From NCBI GenBank assembly GCA_027483645.1, contig JAIXUD010000011.1, positions 114,585-178,584 on the forward strand: a DNA stretch of 64,000 bases. The letters are read 5' to 3'. The notes beneath the pieces were generated by a model. It ran no database searches and was not told where the DNA came from. It saw nothing but the letters and a program-made list of their open reading frames with translations. Within the stretch, counting starts at the first letter, position 1; each line of letters begins with the position of its first letter. Both the position numbers and the translations under genes were made by a program. Source of the DNA: Sphingobacteriales bacterium (GTDB lineage: Bacteria; Bacteroidota; Bacteroidia; Chitinophagales; CAIOSU01). Below, piece by piece: positions 43,353 through 53,115 of this stretch.

Positions 43353-46172
43353 ATGCCTAAAGACCACAGCATTAAGTCAGTCCTCATTATCGGCAGCGGC
43401 CCTATTATCATCGGCCAGGCTTGCGAATTCGATTATTCGGGCACCCAAGCATCACGTTCCTTGCGAGAAGAAGGTATTGAGGTGAGCCTTATCAACAGCA
43501 ACCCAGCTACCATCATGACCGACCCGCTTACGGCCGACCATGTGTACCTGTGGCCGCTGACGGTGCAGAGCCTAGAGAAGATATTGCAAGAGCGCCATAT
43601 TGACGCCGTATTGCCTACCATGGGCGGACAAACGGCCCTCAACCTATACAAAGAAGCATTCGAAATTGGCTTGTGGGACCGATACAATGTCCGGTCTATA
43701 GGGGTGGATATGGAAGCCATCGAGCGCGCCGAAAACCGCGATACCTTCCGAAAGCTAATGATTACCATGGGTATAGGCATTGCGAAGAGCAAAGTGGCCA
43801 ACTCGTTTTTGGAAGGAAAAGAAATAGCACAGGAAATCGGTTTCCCGCTGGTGATACGCCCAAGCTACACGCTGGGCGGCTATGGCGGTGGCTTTGTGCA
43901 TAATAAAGATGAGCTTGACGAAAAGCTTTCGCGCGGATTGAAAGCTTCGCCTACCCACGAGGTGTTGGTGGAGCAGGCCGTAATCGGTTGGAAGGAATAC
44001 GAGCTGGAATTGCTTCGCGATAGCAACGACAACATCGTAATCATCTGTACCGTGGAGAACTTCGATCCGATGGGCATCCATACGGGCGATAGCATAACCG
44101 TGGCACCCGCCATGACCTTAAGCGACACTACCTACCAGCGCATGCGCAGCATGGGCCAGCGCATGATGCGCGCCATGGGCAACTTTGCCGGTGGCTGCAA
44201 CGTGCAGTTTGCGGTAAACCCAGAAACAGAGGACATCATTGCCGTGGAGATTAACCCCCGCGTGAGCCGTTCATCGGCATTGGCCAGTAAAGCTACCGGC
44301 TACCCGATTGCGAAAATTGCCGCCAAGCTGGCTATTGGCTACTACTTGGATGAGCTGGGCAACCAGATAACCAAGACCACCTCGGCCATGTTTGAGCCGG
44401 CGCTGGACTACGTAATAGTAAAAGTACCCCGCTGGAACTTCGATAAATTTAAAGGTGCTGATACCCAGTTGGGCCTTCAAATGAAATCGGTAGGGGAGGT
44501 TATGGCCATTGGCCGCAGCTTTATCGAGGCATTGCAGAAGGCTTGCCAAAGCTTGGAAAACAACCGCCTAGGCTTGGGTGCCGACCAAAAAACCTGGACC
44601 CGCCTAGAAGACATTGTGGCCGGACTAGAAAAAGCCAGCGATAATCGCCTCTTCCTTATTAAAGATGCCCTGAGCATGGGCGTACCAGTAAAAACGGTGG
44701 TGAACCTTACCAAGATTGACCGCTGGTATATACTACAGATACAGAAGCTGGTAGAGATTGAAGCGGAGATAACCAAGTTTCAGGATGTGAAAGCCATGCC
44801 AAAGGAGTTGCTGGTGCGCGCCAAGCAAATGGGCTACAGCGATGGCCAGTTGGCATACCTGCTTCGCAACGTAACCGAAGACGAGATATACGACTACCGC
44901 CGAAGCATCGGCATTAAGCGTGTTTACAAAATGGTGGACACCTGCTCTGCCGAGTTTGAAGCGAAGACCCCATACTACTACAGCACCTTCGACCAAGAGA
45001 ATGAGAGTACCCGTAGCGATAAGAAGAAAGTGATAGTGCTGGGTAGCGGCCCTAACCGCATTGGCCAAGGTATTGAGTTTGACTACTGCTGCGTACATGG
45101 TGTACTGGCCTTGAAAGAGCTAGGCTACGAAACCATTATGATGAACTGCAACCCAGAGACGGTATCAACCGACTTTGACATTGCGGACAAGCTATACTTT
45201 GAGCCGGTATTCTGGGAGCACTTACGCGAGTTGATTGAGCATGAGCAGCCTGAAGGTGTTATTGTACAATTAGGTGGCCAAACCGCCCTTAAACTGGCCG
45301 AGAAGCTTCACCAGTACGGCATCAAAATCATAGGCACTTCGTACCACAACATGGACCTAGCCGAAGACCGCGGTTTGTTTAGCGACTTGTTGAAAGAACT
45401 GGAAATACCCTACCCGCAATATGGCGTTGCCAACACGGTAGAGGATGCCATAGCGGTAGCGAAGAAAGTGGGCTACCCAGTATTGGTGCGCCCATCTTAC
45501 GTACTGGGCGGCCAGCGCATGAGCATCGTTATCAATGATGAAGAGGTAGAGCGCGACGTCCTGAAACTGTTGAAGCACTTGCCTGGTAACCGCATCTTGA
45601 TTGACCATTTCCTAGATAGGGCGATGGAGGCGGAGATTGATGCCATCTGTGACGGAGATGAGGTACACATTATGGGCATCATGGAGCACATTGAGCCTGC
45701 AGGCATCCACTCTGGCGATAGCAGCGCGGTGCTGCCACCGTTCAACTTGAGCGATGAGGTGATAGGCACCATGGTGGAGTACTCCAAGCGCATCGCCAAA
45801 GCCCTAGATATACGCGGGCTCATCAACATACAGTTTGCCATTAAAGGCAACACAGTATACGTTATCGAGGCCAACCCACGCGCCAGCCGCACCACGCCGT
45901 TCATAGCCAAAGCTTACCAAGTACCATACTTGAATATTGCCACTAAGGTGATGATAGGCGCTATGAAAATAAAGGATTTCACCATTGAGCCGAAGCTTAC
46001 CGGATATGCGATTAAGGAGCCGGTATTCTCGTTCAACAAGTTCCCGGAGATAACCAAGGAGCTGGGGCCGGAGATGAAATCAACCGGCGAGGCCATCCGC
46101 TTTATCACCGATACCAAAGACGAGTACTTCCGCAAGCTATACAGCGAGAAATCGATGTACTTGAGTAAATAA
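43353..46172 (+). CDS. carB: Carbamoyl-phosphate synthase large subunit (short form)
   Basis: 939 aa versus about 1073 in E. coli. It makes carbamoyl phosphate from bicarbonate, ammonia (from CarA) and two ATP for pyrimidines and arginine. Both ATP-grasp halves are intact: SGPIIIGQACEFDYSGTQA and RPSYTLGGYGGG in the first, GSGPNRIGQGIEFDYCCVHG and RPSYVLGGQRMS in the second. The protein ends after FNKFPEITKELGPEMKSTGEA, so the C-terminal MGS allosteric domain that binds UMP, IMP and ornithine is absent. Short CarB is common in Bacteroidota. carA is not in the window. Confidence 0.95.
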   Translation: MPKDHSIKSVLIIGSGPIIIGQACEFDYSGTQASRSLREEGIEVSLINSNPATIMTDPLTADHVYLWPLTVQSLEKILQERHIDAVLPTMGGQTALNLYKEAFEIGLWDRYNVRSIGVDMEAIERAENRDTFRKLMITMGIGIAKSKVANSFLEGKEIAQEIGFPLVIRPSYTLGGYGGGFVHNKDELDEKLSRGLKASPTHEVLVEQAVIGWKEYELELLRDSNDNIVIICTVENFDPMGIHTGDSITVAPAMTLSDTTYQRMRSMGQRMMRAMGNFAGGCNVQFAVNPETEDIIAVEINPRVSRSSALASKATGYPIAKIAAKLAIGYYLDELGNQITKTTSAMFEPALDYVIVKVPRWNFDKFKGADTQLGLQMKSVGEVMAIGRSFIEALQKACQSLENNRLGLGADQKTWTRLEDIVAGLEKASDNRLFLIKDALSMGVPVKTVVNLTKIDRWYILQIQKLVEIEAEITKFQDVKAMPKELLVRAKQMGYSDGQLAYLLRNVTEDEIYDYRRSIGIKRVYKMVDTCSAEFEAKTPYYYSTFDQENESTRSDKKKVIVLGSGPNRIGQGIEFDYCCVHGVLALKELGYETIMMNCNPETVSTDFDIADKLYFEPVFWEHLRELIEHEQPEGVIVQLGGQTALKLAEKLHQYGIKIIGTSYHNMDLAEDRGLFSDLLKELEIPYPQYGVANTVEDAIAVAKKVGYPVLVRPSYVLGGQRMSIVINDEEVERDVLKLLKHLPGNRILIDHFLDRAMEAEIDAICDGDEVHIMGIMEHIEPAGIHSGDSSAVLPPFNLSDEVIGTMVEYSKRIAKALDIRGLINIQFAIKGNTVYVIEANPRASRTTPFIAKAYQVPYLNIATKVMIGAMKIKDFTIEPKLTGYAIKEPVFSFNKFPEITKELGPEMKSTGEAIRFITDTKDEYFRKLYSEKSMYLSK

Positions 46173-46179
46173 ATTGTTG

Positions 46180-46320
46180 CGAGTTACGAGTTACGGGTTT
46201 CGAGTTCATTGTAATTAATCTGTCCATCAATTTTTTATAGTGATGAACGTCATTACAATAAAACCTGTTGAAACAACGTAGTTAAAATTGATAACTCGCA
46301 ACCCGTAACTCGAAACCCGT
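46180..46320. repeat. Inverted heptad arrays between carB and the DUF4834 gene
   Basis: Left array (46180-46207): CGAGTTA, CGAGTTA, CGGGTTT, CGAGTTC. Right array (46293-46320): AACTCGC, AACCCGT, AACTCGA, AACCCGT, the reverse complement of the left words. The arms are 85 bp apart, so the DNA or RNA could fold into a cruciform or long hairpin. Confidence 0.8.
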
Positions 46321-46332
46321 AACAAATCTGTT

Positions 46333-46584
46333 TTGAAAGTTTTCCTTACCATAGTTATAGTAGTCCTCATTTTGCGCATACTGGTGCGCTACCAGCAGGG
46401 GCAAATGCAAGACCGTGTTCGCAGCGAAGAGCGCGTACGCTATGAGCGTATGCAAGAGCAGCAGCGCCAGCAATACCAGCAGCACGCCCAGCAACAACGC
46501 CCCCAGCAACAGCCCCCCATCACCGTTACCCGCCAATCAAAGAAAGACGAAGGGGATTATATTGATTATGAGGAGGTGAAGTAG
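46333..46584 (+). CDS. DUF4834-like small membrane protein
   Basis: 83 aa from a TTG start at 46333 (no ATG in frame). An N-terminal membrane helix (KVFLTIVIVVLILRILVRY) is followed by a very Gln/Arg-rich segment (MQEQQRQQYQQHAQQQRPQ) and an acidic end, KKDEGDYIDYEEVK. DUF4834 proteins have this shape: one TM helix, a low-complexity charged middle, and a conserved DYIDYEEVK-type C-terminus. The function is unknown. The gene follows carB and the inverted heptad arrays. Confidence 0.72.
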   Translation: MKVFLTIVIVVLILRILVRYQQGQMQDRVRSEERVRYERMQEQQRQQYQQHAQQQRPQQQPPITVTRQSKKDEGDYIDYEEVK

Positions 46585-46589
46585 TTTTA

Positions 46590-46624
46590 GGACCAAGGAC
46601 AATGGACGAAGGACCATGGACAAA
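46590..46624. repeat. Heptad array after the DUF4834 gene
   Basis: Five words in register immediately after the stop codon: GGACCAA, GGACAAT, GGACGAA, GGACCAT, GGACAAA. Confidence 0.8.
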
Positions 46625-46807
46625 TGATCGTTGCCAAGTTAATTAATTCATTAGACCACTAGGTCATAGGCTCTAAACTCATTAATACCCCCATTCTACC
46701 ACCTCCCCGCATCCCCATTACTACGGTCTAGTTTTCAGTATTGTTAGGTATTTCCTTTTGTGTGAAACCGAGGGAAATTTACCATGCATTGTAAACTGCC
46801 TGGCCCC

Positions 46808-47746
46808 ATGAGGTATTCTATACGTTTGTCTGTTATTTTTGTCGCACTATTTACTGCTTTTAGCGCAACTGCCCAGCGGAGCAGTAGCCGCGATAGCGAT
46901 TACAACATTAGCTACAGCTACAATTACGATGACCCGTTTGCCTTCCGAAAGTTCAAAGTGCACCTAGATTTACTTGGGCTAGATTGGACGGCGGGCAATT
47001 TCCCTATACACGGGGGCATACAGTTCAACATCAATCCACACCCGCGCATCAACATTGAGGCACTGTACCGCATCAGCTATTACGACTTTCGGTATCACGA
47101 AGCCCGCAAGAACGATAATAAAATGAGCGACAACAAGCTGTTGCCGTTTATGTATGCCGAGGGGTTGATTGAGTGGAATGCCGTGGACAAAGAAAAGCGC
47201 CGCAACCTGAAGTTCAACCTTACACAAATTACGGGCTACGACTGGCAATACACCGAGTATGCCTACATCCCCATTAGTTACCGCCGGTTTTTTAGCTTGC
47301 GGGCGGGCGCCAACTACTACCTAATGTCAGTAGAGGGTTCTGGCGATGTGCCGCTGAATGTGGAGAACGGTGGCAGCACGTATCAAGATGACTACTATAC
47401 CATGGCGAAGGGCATGTCGTTTTTCGGGGGCATCAGTTGGGGGCGCAAAGCGCGTACCTCCATTAAAATACGCGACTATGGCATACGCAAAGTGGTGCAG
47501 CAAAACCAGTTTATGGTGGATGTTATGTACGGCATACCCAGCATTGCCAACCTAGAGATTGGCGGCACCGAGTATGCCCTTGAGATGGCCAAGCCCCGCA
47601 ACATTGGCTGGCGCGTAGGCTGGCAGTGGAGCAACCTAAACATGCACCAGCGTTTTGAGTTTGGGCAGCGCCCAGGCATCCACAAGGGGCACTTTTTCTT
47701 AATGTACACCCTAGGATTTACCCTCATCGGTAGGGAGAAGGATTGA
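46808..47746 (+). CDS. Secreted or outer-membrane protein of unknown function
   Basis: 312 aa from the ATG at 46808, which gives a clean signal peptide MRYSIRLSVIFVALFTAFSA cleaved before QRSS; the ATG at 46784 would add eight residues before it. The mature protein is rich in aromatic residues and alternating strands (YNISYSYNYDDPFAF, INIEALYRISYYDFRYH, FFLMYTLGFTLIG), consistent with a beta-barrel outer-membrane protein. No cysteine pairs and no T9SS sorting domain. No family recognised. Confidence 0.72.
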   Translation: MRYSIRLSVIFVALFTAFSATAQRSSSRDSDYNISYSYNYDDPFAFRKFKVHLDLLGLDWTAGNFPIHGGIQFNINPHPRINIEALYRISYYDFRYHEARKNDNKMSDNKLLPFMYAEGLIEWNAVDKEKRRNLKFNLTQITGYDWQYTEYAYIPISYRRFFSLRAGANYYLMSVEGSGDVPLNVENGGSTYQDDYYTMAKGMSFFGGISWGRKARTSIKIRDYGIRKVVQQNQFMVDVMYGIPSIANLEIGGTEYALEMAKPRNIGWRVGWQWSNLNMHQRFEFGQRPGIHKGHFFLMYTLGFTLIGREKD

Positions 47747-47878
47747 TTGGCACCTATCACTTCCGTACTTTCTGTGACTTTCTCCGTGTTATCCAGCTTG
47801 CCTCGCCTCGGTAGAAGGTGTTTGAATAGCCAAAGTAATCAGGTTAATTTAGGTTAACAACGTAATTATCCTATATTT

Positions 47879-47933
47879 TTTATGGATTCCCAGGCGTTAT
47901 AGCATCATACACACAACAACAAACCTATAACCT
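47879..47933 (+). promoter_or_regulatory. Conserved block B upstream of the DUF4349 lipoprotein
   Basis: TTTATGGA (47879-47886), 15 bp, GCATCATAC (47902-47910), then ACACAACAACAAACCT, matching block A at 41085-41150 in both boxes and in spacing. Here the second box is only 23 bp from the ATG at 47934, suitable for a promoter -10 element. Confidence 0.5.
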
Positions 47934-48863
47934 ATGAAAACCCTATGGTTCTTAACCCTATCCATACTGCTCTTATTTGGCTGCAGCAGCAACGAAATGG
48001 ATGAGCAAGCTGTGCTCTCAGCACCTGAAAGCATTGATCCTTCATCGCCGCAATATAATGCATCGGGCTTTGCCGATGCCAACGGCTCAGCCTATGAATT
48101 GAGCCAACAAGGTAACGAGGGTGCTAAATCTATAGCCGTTCCTGATGGCAATGGCAACGCCACCATTGTGCCCAGTGCTAGTACCGCACCCGTGAAAACT
48201 CCCGATAAAATCATTAAGAGCGGCAACATGAGCATGGAAGTGGAGGAATACCAAAAGGCCATGCAACAGATAGCCGATATGGTAAAGGCCGCCCAAGGCT
48301 ACATAAGCAACCAAAACGAGCAGCGCACCGATTACCGTATTACCAATACGCTTACCATGCGCATGCCCAGCCAAAACTTTGATGCGCTGATGACCGGCAT
48401 AAGCGATGTAGCCAAGAAGGTAATCTTCAAAAACGTGAACATGCACGATGTAACGGAGGAGTACACCGATGTTGCCGCTCGCCTAAAAACCAAAAGGGAA
48501 GTAGAGCTGCGCTACTTGGAGATCCTAAAATCGGCCAAGACTATTAAAGATATCTTGGAGGTAGAAGAGCAACTGCGCGTCATCCGCGAAGAAATTGAAT
48601 CAGCCACGGCAAGGTTGAAATACATGGATGATAGGGTATCGTACAGCACTATTTCATTAGAGGTGTACCAAGAAATAGCCTACAATGCTCCAGCGCCATT
48701 GCAAACGGGCTTCGGGCACAAGTTGCTTGATTCTTTAATCAGCGGTTGGAATGGCCTGCTAGCCCTAGTGATTGGCTTGGTTCGCATTTGGCCCATGATG
48801 TTGATTATCACCGTAGTGTTGGTATTGCTTTACCGCAAATGGAAAGGCGCCCCTGCAAGGTAG
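47934..48863 (+). CDS. DUF4349 lipoprotein
   Basis: 309 aa. Lipoprotein signal with lipobox LLFGC (Cys17). A disordered segment of about 75 residues follows, then the DUF4349 domain from about residue 85 (KIIKSGNMSMEVEEYQKAM, GYISNQNEQRTDYRITNTLTMRMPSQNFDALM). A long coiled coil near 170-215 (KREVELRYLEILKSAKTIKDILEVEEQLRVIREEIES) precedes a C-terminal membrane helix with RKWKGAPAR at the end. It is thus anchored by lipid at one end and by a helix at the other. The exact role of DUF4349 is unknown. Confidence 0.87.
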   Translation: MKTLWFLTLSILLLFGCSSNEMDEQAVLSAPESIDPSSPQYNASGFADANGSAYELSQQGNEGAKSIAVPDGNGNATIVPSASTAPVKTPDKIIKSGNMSMEVEEYQKAMQQIADMVKAAQGYISNQNEQRTDYRITNTLTMRMPSQNFDALMTGISDVAKKVIFKNVNMHDVTEEYTDVAARLKTKREVELRYLEILKSAKTIKDILEVEEQLRVIREEIESATARLKYMDDRVSYSTISLEVYQEIAYNAPAPLQTGFGHKLLDSLISGWNGLLALVIGLVRIWPMMLIITVVLVLLYRKWKGAPAR

Positions 48864-48902
48864 GCTAGGGTTGCAATGGCGCTCGGTCTGGGCTAGAAGC
48901 CA

Positions 48903-50933
48903 CTATCCACTAATCTTCCAAAACTCCTCCACATTGCCCACGGGCCGTTGGCAAGTATAGTTTTGGCAAAGGTAGATAAGCGTTTCTCCTGCTTCTTCGC
49001 GGCTTTGTAACAATGGCCACTGGGCACTTTCGGTAGGGGCACCCATTACAATGCGCTGAGGGTTGTAGCGCTGCGCAATGGCTTGGGCAAACTCTTTGTA
49101 TTGGGGGCCTACTATCGCTACCTCCTGCACTGGTTTGCTGTACTCCAGCATTACGCTGGCCCAGTTGGTGCACGAGCCGCCGTAAGCAGCCACCGCAGCG
49201 CTCATATTAGCTATCATTGCGTCGGCCCGCTCGCGTAGGGTTTCGTTGCCAGTGTATATAGCCAAGCGGAACAGGTTGCGCGCCATTACGCTGTTGCCCG
49301 ATGGGGTTACACTGTCAAACACCTCGCGCTTGCGCACTATTATGTCTTTTTGGCTGGCTTGGGTGTAATAGTACAATGGTCCGTTTGTATCTGCGAAGCG
49401 CTGGTGCACTTGCTCGGTGAGCTTCATGGCTAATTGTAGGTAGCGCTCTTCAAATACGGTTTGGTACACATCCAGCAGGGCTTCAATCAAGCAGCCATAG
49501 TCATCCAGAAAGGCAGGGTACTTTGCCTCATTTTTCCAAGTGTGGTACAGTTCGCCATTTACATGCAAGTTGCCCAATACAAACTCCAAGCTGCGCTGCG
49601 CAGGCGCGGCATATACATCATTACCTAACGCCTGCGCAGCTATAGCAAAGGCGCTTATCATCAAGGCATTCCAGCTAAGTATTATCTTATCATCCAGCCC
49701 TGGGCGTATACGGGTATCACGGGCGGCCATTAGGCGCTGCTTGGCATCGGCCAGTTTCTGGTTGAATTCCGGTAGCGTCCAGCCCATTTCTTGGGCAAAC
49801 TGCGCTTCATCAAGCGCTGTGTTGAGGATGTTGATGTGCTCCCAGTTGCCTGCCTCGCTGGCATCATAATAGTAAGCAAACCATTGTGCGTCGGCTTCAC
49901 CCAATATCTCTTTTATCTCGCCCAGGTGCCAAGTGTAGAATTTCCCCTCCACCCCTTCGGAGTCGGCATCAAGCGCGGCAAAAAATCCGCCTTGCGCATG
50001 GGTAAGCTCCCGCTCTACAAACGCCAACGTTTCTTCAGCTTTGGTTTTGAAGAAGGCATTACCCGTTATTTGGAACGCCTCCGCCAATAGACTCACCAAT
50101 AGGGCATTATCATACAGCATCTTTTCAAAGTGTGGGGCGAGCCAGTACTCATCTACCGAGTAGCGCGAAAAACCACCACCCAGTTGGTCGTATATTCCGC
50201 CTCGGCACATTTTCTCCAAGGTAAGCAGGCTGTGCTGGAGGGCATCATCATTGCCGGTTACGTATTGGTACCGTAATAGGAATTTCAGGTTGAACGGGTT
50301 CGGGAACTTAGGAGCACTGCCGAAGCCGCCATATCGGCTATCGAAACGGGGCCGAAGTTGTGCCATCACCTTATCAGCTATGGATACCCAATCTTTGGTG
50401 GGCGCCGTTTCTGGGCCTTTGATAATGGCGCTATCCATACCGATAATGTGTTCGGTTATCTTCTGTGCCTGCTCCTCCACTTTATCGCGCTGGGTGGCAA
50501 AGGTTTGCTGCACCCAATGCAGCGCCTGCGGCCAACTTGGCCGACCATGCACCGGCCGGGGCGGAAAGTACGTACCCCCATAAAACGGCTTGGCATCGGG
50601 CGTCAGGAACATGTTGAGCGGCCATCCGCCCTGCCCAGTAAGCACCTGCACGGCATCCATGTATATCTGGTCAATATCCGGGCGTTCTTCCCTATCAATC
50701 TTAATGTTGATGAAGTGCTCGTTCATGATGGCTGCCACATCATCATGCTCAAACGATTCGCGCTCCATTACGTGGCACCAATGGCAGGCGCTGTAGCCAA
50801 TGCTTACCAGTATGGGTTTGTCCTCCCGCTTGGCGCGCTCCAGCGCCTCTGGCCCCCATGGGTACCAATCAACAGGGTTGTGGGCGTGCTGCAGTAAGTA
50901 TGGGCTGGTTTCTTGGGCGAGGCGGTTGGACAT
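48903..50933 (-). CDS. YyaL/spermatogenesis-associated-20-like thioredoxin-domain protein
   Basis: 676 aa from the ATG at 50933; the family begins [27 protein letters not shown], so the longer frame is rejected. The N-terminal thioredoxin-like domain has [14 protein letters not shown] with CHWC (about residues 53-56), and [16 protein letters not shown] further on. The C-terminal 450 residues form an (alpha/alpha)6 toroid, as in N-acylglucosamine 2-epimerases, with [18 protein letters not shown] repeats. Function is unclear; the family lacks a settled reaction. Convergent with the DUF4349 gene. Confidence 0.88.
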   Translation of the reverse strand: MSNRLAQETSPYLLQHAHNPVDWYPWGPEALERAKREDKPILVSIGYSACHWCHVMERESFEHDDVAAIMNEHFINIKIDREERPDIDQIYMDAVQVLTGQGGWPLNMFLTPDAKPFYGGTYFPPRPVHGRPSWPQALHWVQQTFATQRDKVEEQAQKITEHIIGMDSAIIKGPETAPTKDWVSIADKVMAQLRPRFDSRYGGFGSAPKFPNPFNLKFLLRYQYVTGNDDALQHSLLTLEKMCRGGIYDQLGGGFSRYSVDEYWLAPHFEKMLYDNALLVSLLAEAFQITGNAFFKTKAEETLAFVERELTHAQGGFFAALDADSEGVEGKFYTWHLGEIKEILGEADAQWFAYYYDASEAGNWEHINILNTALDEAQFAQEMGWTLPEFNQKLADAKQRLMAARDTRIRPGLDDKIILSWNALMISAFAIAAQALGNDVYAAPAQRSLEFVLGNLHVNGELYHTWKNEAKYPAFLDDYGCLIEALLDVYQTVFEERYLQLAMKLTEQVHQRFADTNGPLYYYTQASQKDIIVRKREVFDSVTPSGNSVMARNLFRLAIYTGNETLRERADAMIANMSAAVAAYGGSCTNWASVMLEYSKPVQEVAIVGPQYKEFAQAIAQRYNPQRIVMGAPTESAQWPLLQSREEAGETLIYLCQNYTCQRPVGNVEEFWKISG

Positions 50934-51014
50934 GGTGGAATATGGGTTGACGCTTGTAAAGCTAACAACCACAAACGACTCTAAGAAGGTCACCAATTAA
51001 TGAGCCCATAAAAA

Positions 51015-51042
51015 AAGGCCGCCCTATCACTAGGGCGGCCTT
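51015..51042 (-). terminator. Intrinsic terminator of the five-gene T9SS substrate operon
   Basis: Perfect 12-bp GC-rich stem AAGGCCGCCCTA / TAGGGCGGCCTT with a 4-nt loop (TCAC in plus orientation). On the minus strand it is followed by TTTTTT. It lies 25 bp after the stop of the last gene (51067). Confidence 0.9.
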
Positions 51043-51066
51043 AACATTATGTATGCAAAGTACTAA

Positions 51067-53082
51067 TTACTGTACTGCAATGCGACGGGTGATGGTACCG
51101 TCGTTGGTTTGTATTTTCACGAAGTAGATGCCCGATGCAGCAGCAATGCTTATTGGCAGGTTGTTGCCGCCAGCACTGGCCATTACGCTCTGGGTATTTA
51201 CTACTTTACCTTGTAGGTTGATTACTTCCAAAGTAATGTTTTGGTTTTGGGCCAAATCGAAAGTTACGTTGAAGTTGCCTTTGCTTGGGTTAGGATAAAT
51301 GTTCAAGCTCTTCTCGAAGGCATTCAACTCCTCAACACCACTAAATACGGTCACTTCTACTTCCACTACTTGTACACAGCCGTTAGCATCGGTAGCACTT
51401 AGGGTATAAGTACCGGCGTCGGTTACATCAATGCTGGTTGTTGTAGCACCAGTGCTCCACTCGTAATCAGTAAAGCCACCGTTAGCCTCAAGGGTCAAAG
51501 TATCGCCCAAAAGCACGTTGGTACTACCGCTAGGGGTAACTACTAGTGGGGTTTCGTACTCAAATGTAAGTGAAGTAATTGGCACAGGTATGCCTAGGTA
51601 GTTACCTTGCACTTGGAAAGGCAAATCGATGCCTGCAATACCCAAAAGTGGGCCGGCCAAGTTAAGCACGTTAATAATGTTTTGTGGAGCCTCAATAAAC
51701 ACCACAAAGTCCAAATATTCGCCAGCTACATCGCAGCTATTGCCACATAGCGATACGCAACCGTACTGGGCGCTTGGATGCTCGTTAGGGTAGTAGAAGT
51801 TGTTGTTGCCTGCTTGGTCGCTTTCCCAACTGAAACCACTTGGCAGGTTACTCAACTCAATGTAAAACTCAGCTACAGGAAATGCAGGAAGGCTATTAGT
51901 ATCAATACCAATGGCACCGCCCTGAGCTTGAATCAAGTCTTTAATGTTTTGTGGCAAAATAACTTTCAAGTCATATACACCTGGGAAGAAGAACGAAAAC
52001 GACTCCTCATAATCTTCACCAGCAATAGCTACAGGTAGCTGCTGACAAACGGCAGGAATTGTACCACCACAACCTACAGTATCTAGCACACAAGCTGTGC
52101 AAATACCCAAGCCGCAAGTATTGTCGATCGTAATATCAACAAAAGCAGTATCAGAGCAGAAACCATTAGACACTACCACACTAAATGTTTGGTCGGCAGT
52201 AACACCGCGTAAAATAATCGGGTTGTTATCAAATTGGCTGCTTACACTTCCTGATGGGCTCCAGTTAAATAAATCGCCACCAGAAGAATTCAATTGAAAG
52301 AAGGTATTGGCACAAACGGTAGTATCGTTAGTAGCTACTGCATTCAAATTGAACAACTCGATAGAGTCTTGGATAACGCAGCCTGTGCTATGGGTAGCCG
52401 AAAGGTTGTAGAAGCCAGAGTTGCCAACGGTAATGATAGAATCGGTATCACCGGTGCTCCAGTCGTACTGGTCGAAACCTGCAGAAGCCTCTAAATCAAT
52501 GGTACTACCGTTACCGGTTGGGCAAAGAAATTGGGTGCTGGTTACGCTTACAATATCCAAGGTTGGCAGAGTACCTACCAATGGAAGTGAAGCAGGGAAA
52601 GGAATGGCTGCAGGCGAAATGCCACTTACTGGGCCAAGAATTGGAACTACGATAGTGCCTGCAAGGGTAAAGTTGATGTTAAAGTCGAAAGTATCGGCTA
52701 CTTCGCAAGGGGTACCATAAATTACCGCACAACCAAGGCGGTTAAGGGCATCAACCGGAAACCAGCAGCTTCCACTTGTGCCGCAATAAAAGGTTAGCCC
52801 ATCGGGCAAATTAGTAATTTCTACCAAAACTGAATCAACTTCGCCATCAATAGTACCGCCTATTACAGGAACTGTAAAAGAGGCAGTATCAGGAAAGTAA
52901 AAGGTAACGGTTTCGCTATAGAAGCTGCCAGACGTTGCCGTTGGCAAGGTAGTAGGGCACACAGCAGCAAAAGTACCTGTACAGCTTTGGTCAGGGGAAC
53001 AACTGGTACCGCGTTGTGCTTGGGCAGTATTGATGCCTGCAAAGCACACAAAGGCAATGATAAGTAAACGTAAGTTTTTCAT
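51067..53082 (-). CDS. T9SS-secreted protein with two copies of the operon's shared module
   Basis: 671 aa. Signal peptide ends INTAQA. Two homologous modules follow: residues about 22-185 (SCSPDQSC..., ITNLPDGLTFYCG, LGCAVIYGTPCEVADTFDF) and about 330-510 (CTACVLDTVGC, LSNLPSGFSWESD, YGCVSLCGNSCDVAGEYLDF). Each is followed by an Ig/PKD-like domain (FDQYDWSTGDTDSI and FTDYEWSTGATTTSI). The C-terminal 85 residues are a T9SS type A sorting domain (LNIYPNPSKGNFNV, ending RRIAVQ). Last gene of the operon, before the terminator. Likely cell-surface or extracellular, perhaps adhesive. Confidence 0.85.
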   Translation of the reverse strand: MKNLRLLIIAFVCFAGINTAQAQRGTSCSPDQSCTGTFAAVCPTTLPTATSGSFYSETVTFYFPDTASFTVPVIGGTIDGEVDSVLVEITNLPDGLTFYCGTSGSCWFPVDALNRLGCAVIYGTPCEVADTFDFNINFTLAGTIVVPILGPVSGISPAAIPFPASLPLVGTLPTLDIVSVTSTQFLCPTGNGSTIDLEASAGFDQYDWSTGDTDSIITVGNSGFYNLSATHSTGCVIQDSIELFNLNAVATNDTTVCANTFFQLNSSGGDLFNWSPSGSVSSQFDNNPIILRGVTADQTFSVVVSNGFCSDTAFVDITIDNTCGLGICTACVLDTVGCGGTIPAVCQQLPVAIAGEDYEESFSFFFPGVYDLKVILPQNIKDLIQAQGGAIGIDTNSLPAFPVAEFYIELSNLPSGFSWESDQAGNNNFYYPNEHPSAQYGCVSLCGNSCDVAGEYLDFVVFIEAPQNIINVLNLAGPLLGIAGIDLPFQVQGNYLGIPVPITSLTFEYETPLVVTPSGSTNVLLGDTLTLEANGGFTDYEWSTGATTTSIDVTDAGTYTLSATDANGCVQVVEVEVTVFSGVEELNAFEKSLNIYPNPSKGNFNVTFDLAQNQNITLEVINLQGKVVNTQSVMASAGGNNLPISIAAASGIYFVKIQTNDGTITRRIAVQ

Positions 53083-53115
53083 ACAATAAGGTGATTAAGG
53101 TTTCTTGGTTATGGG

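Noticed and set aside
46784..46807. ATG at 46784 as the start of the 46808-47746 gene
   Set aside because: It adds eight residues before a complete signal peptide; possible but less likely.
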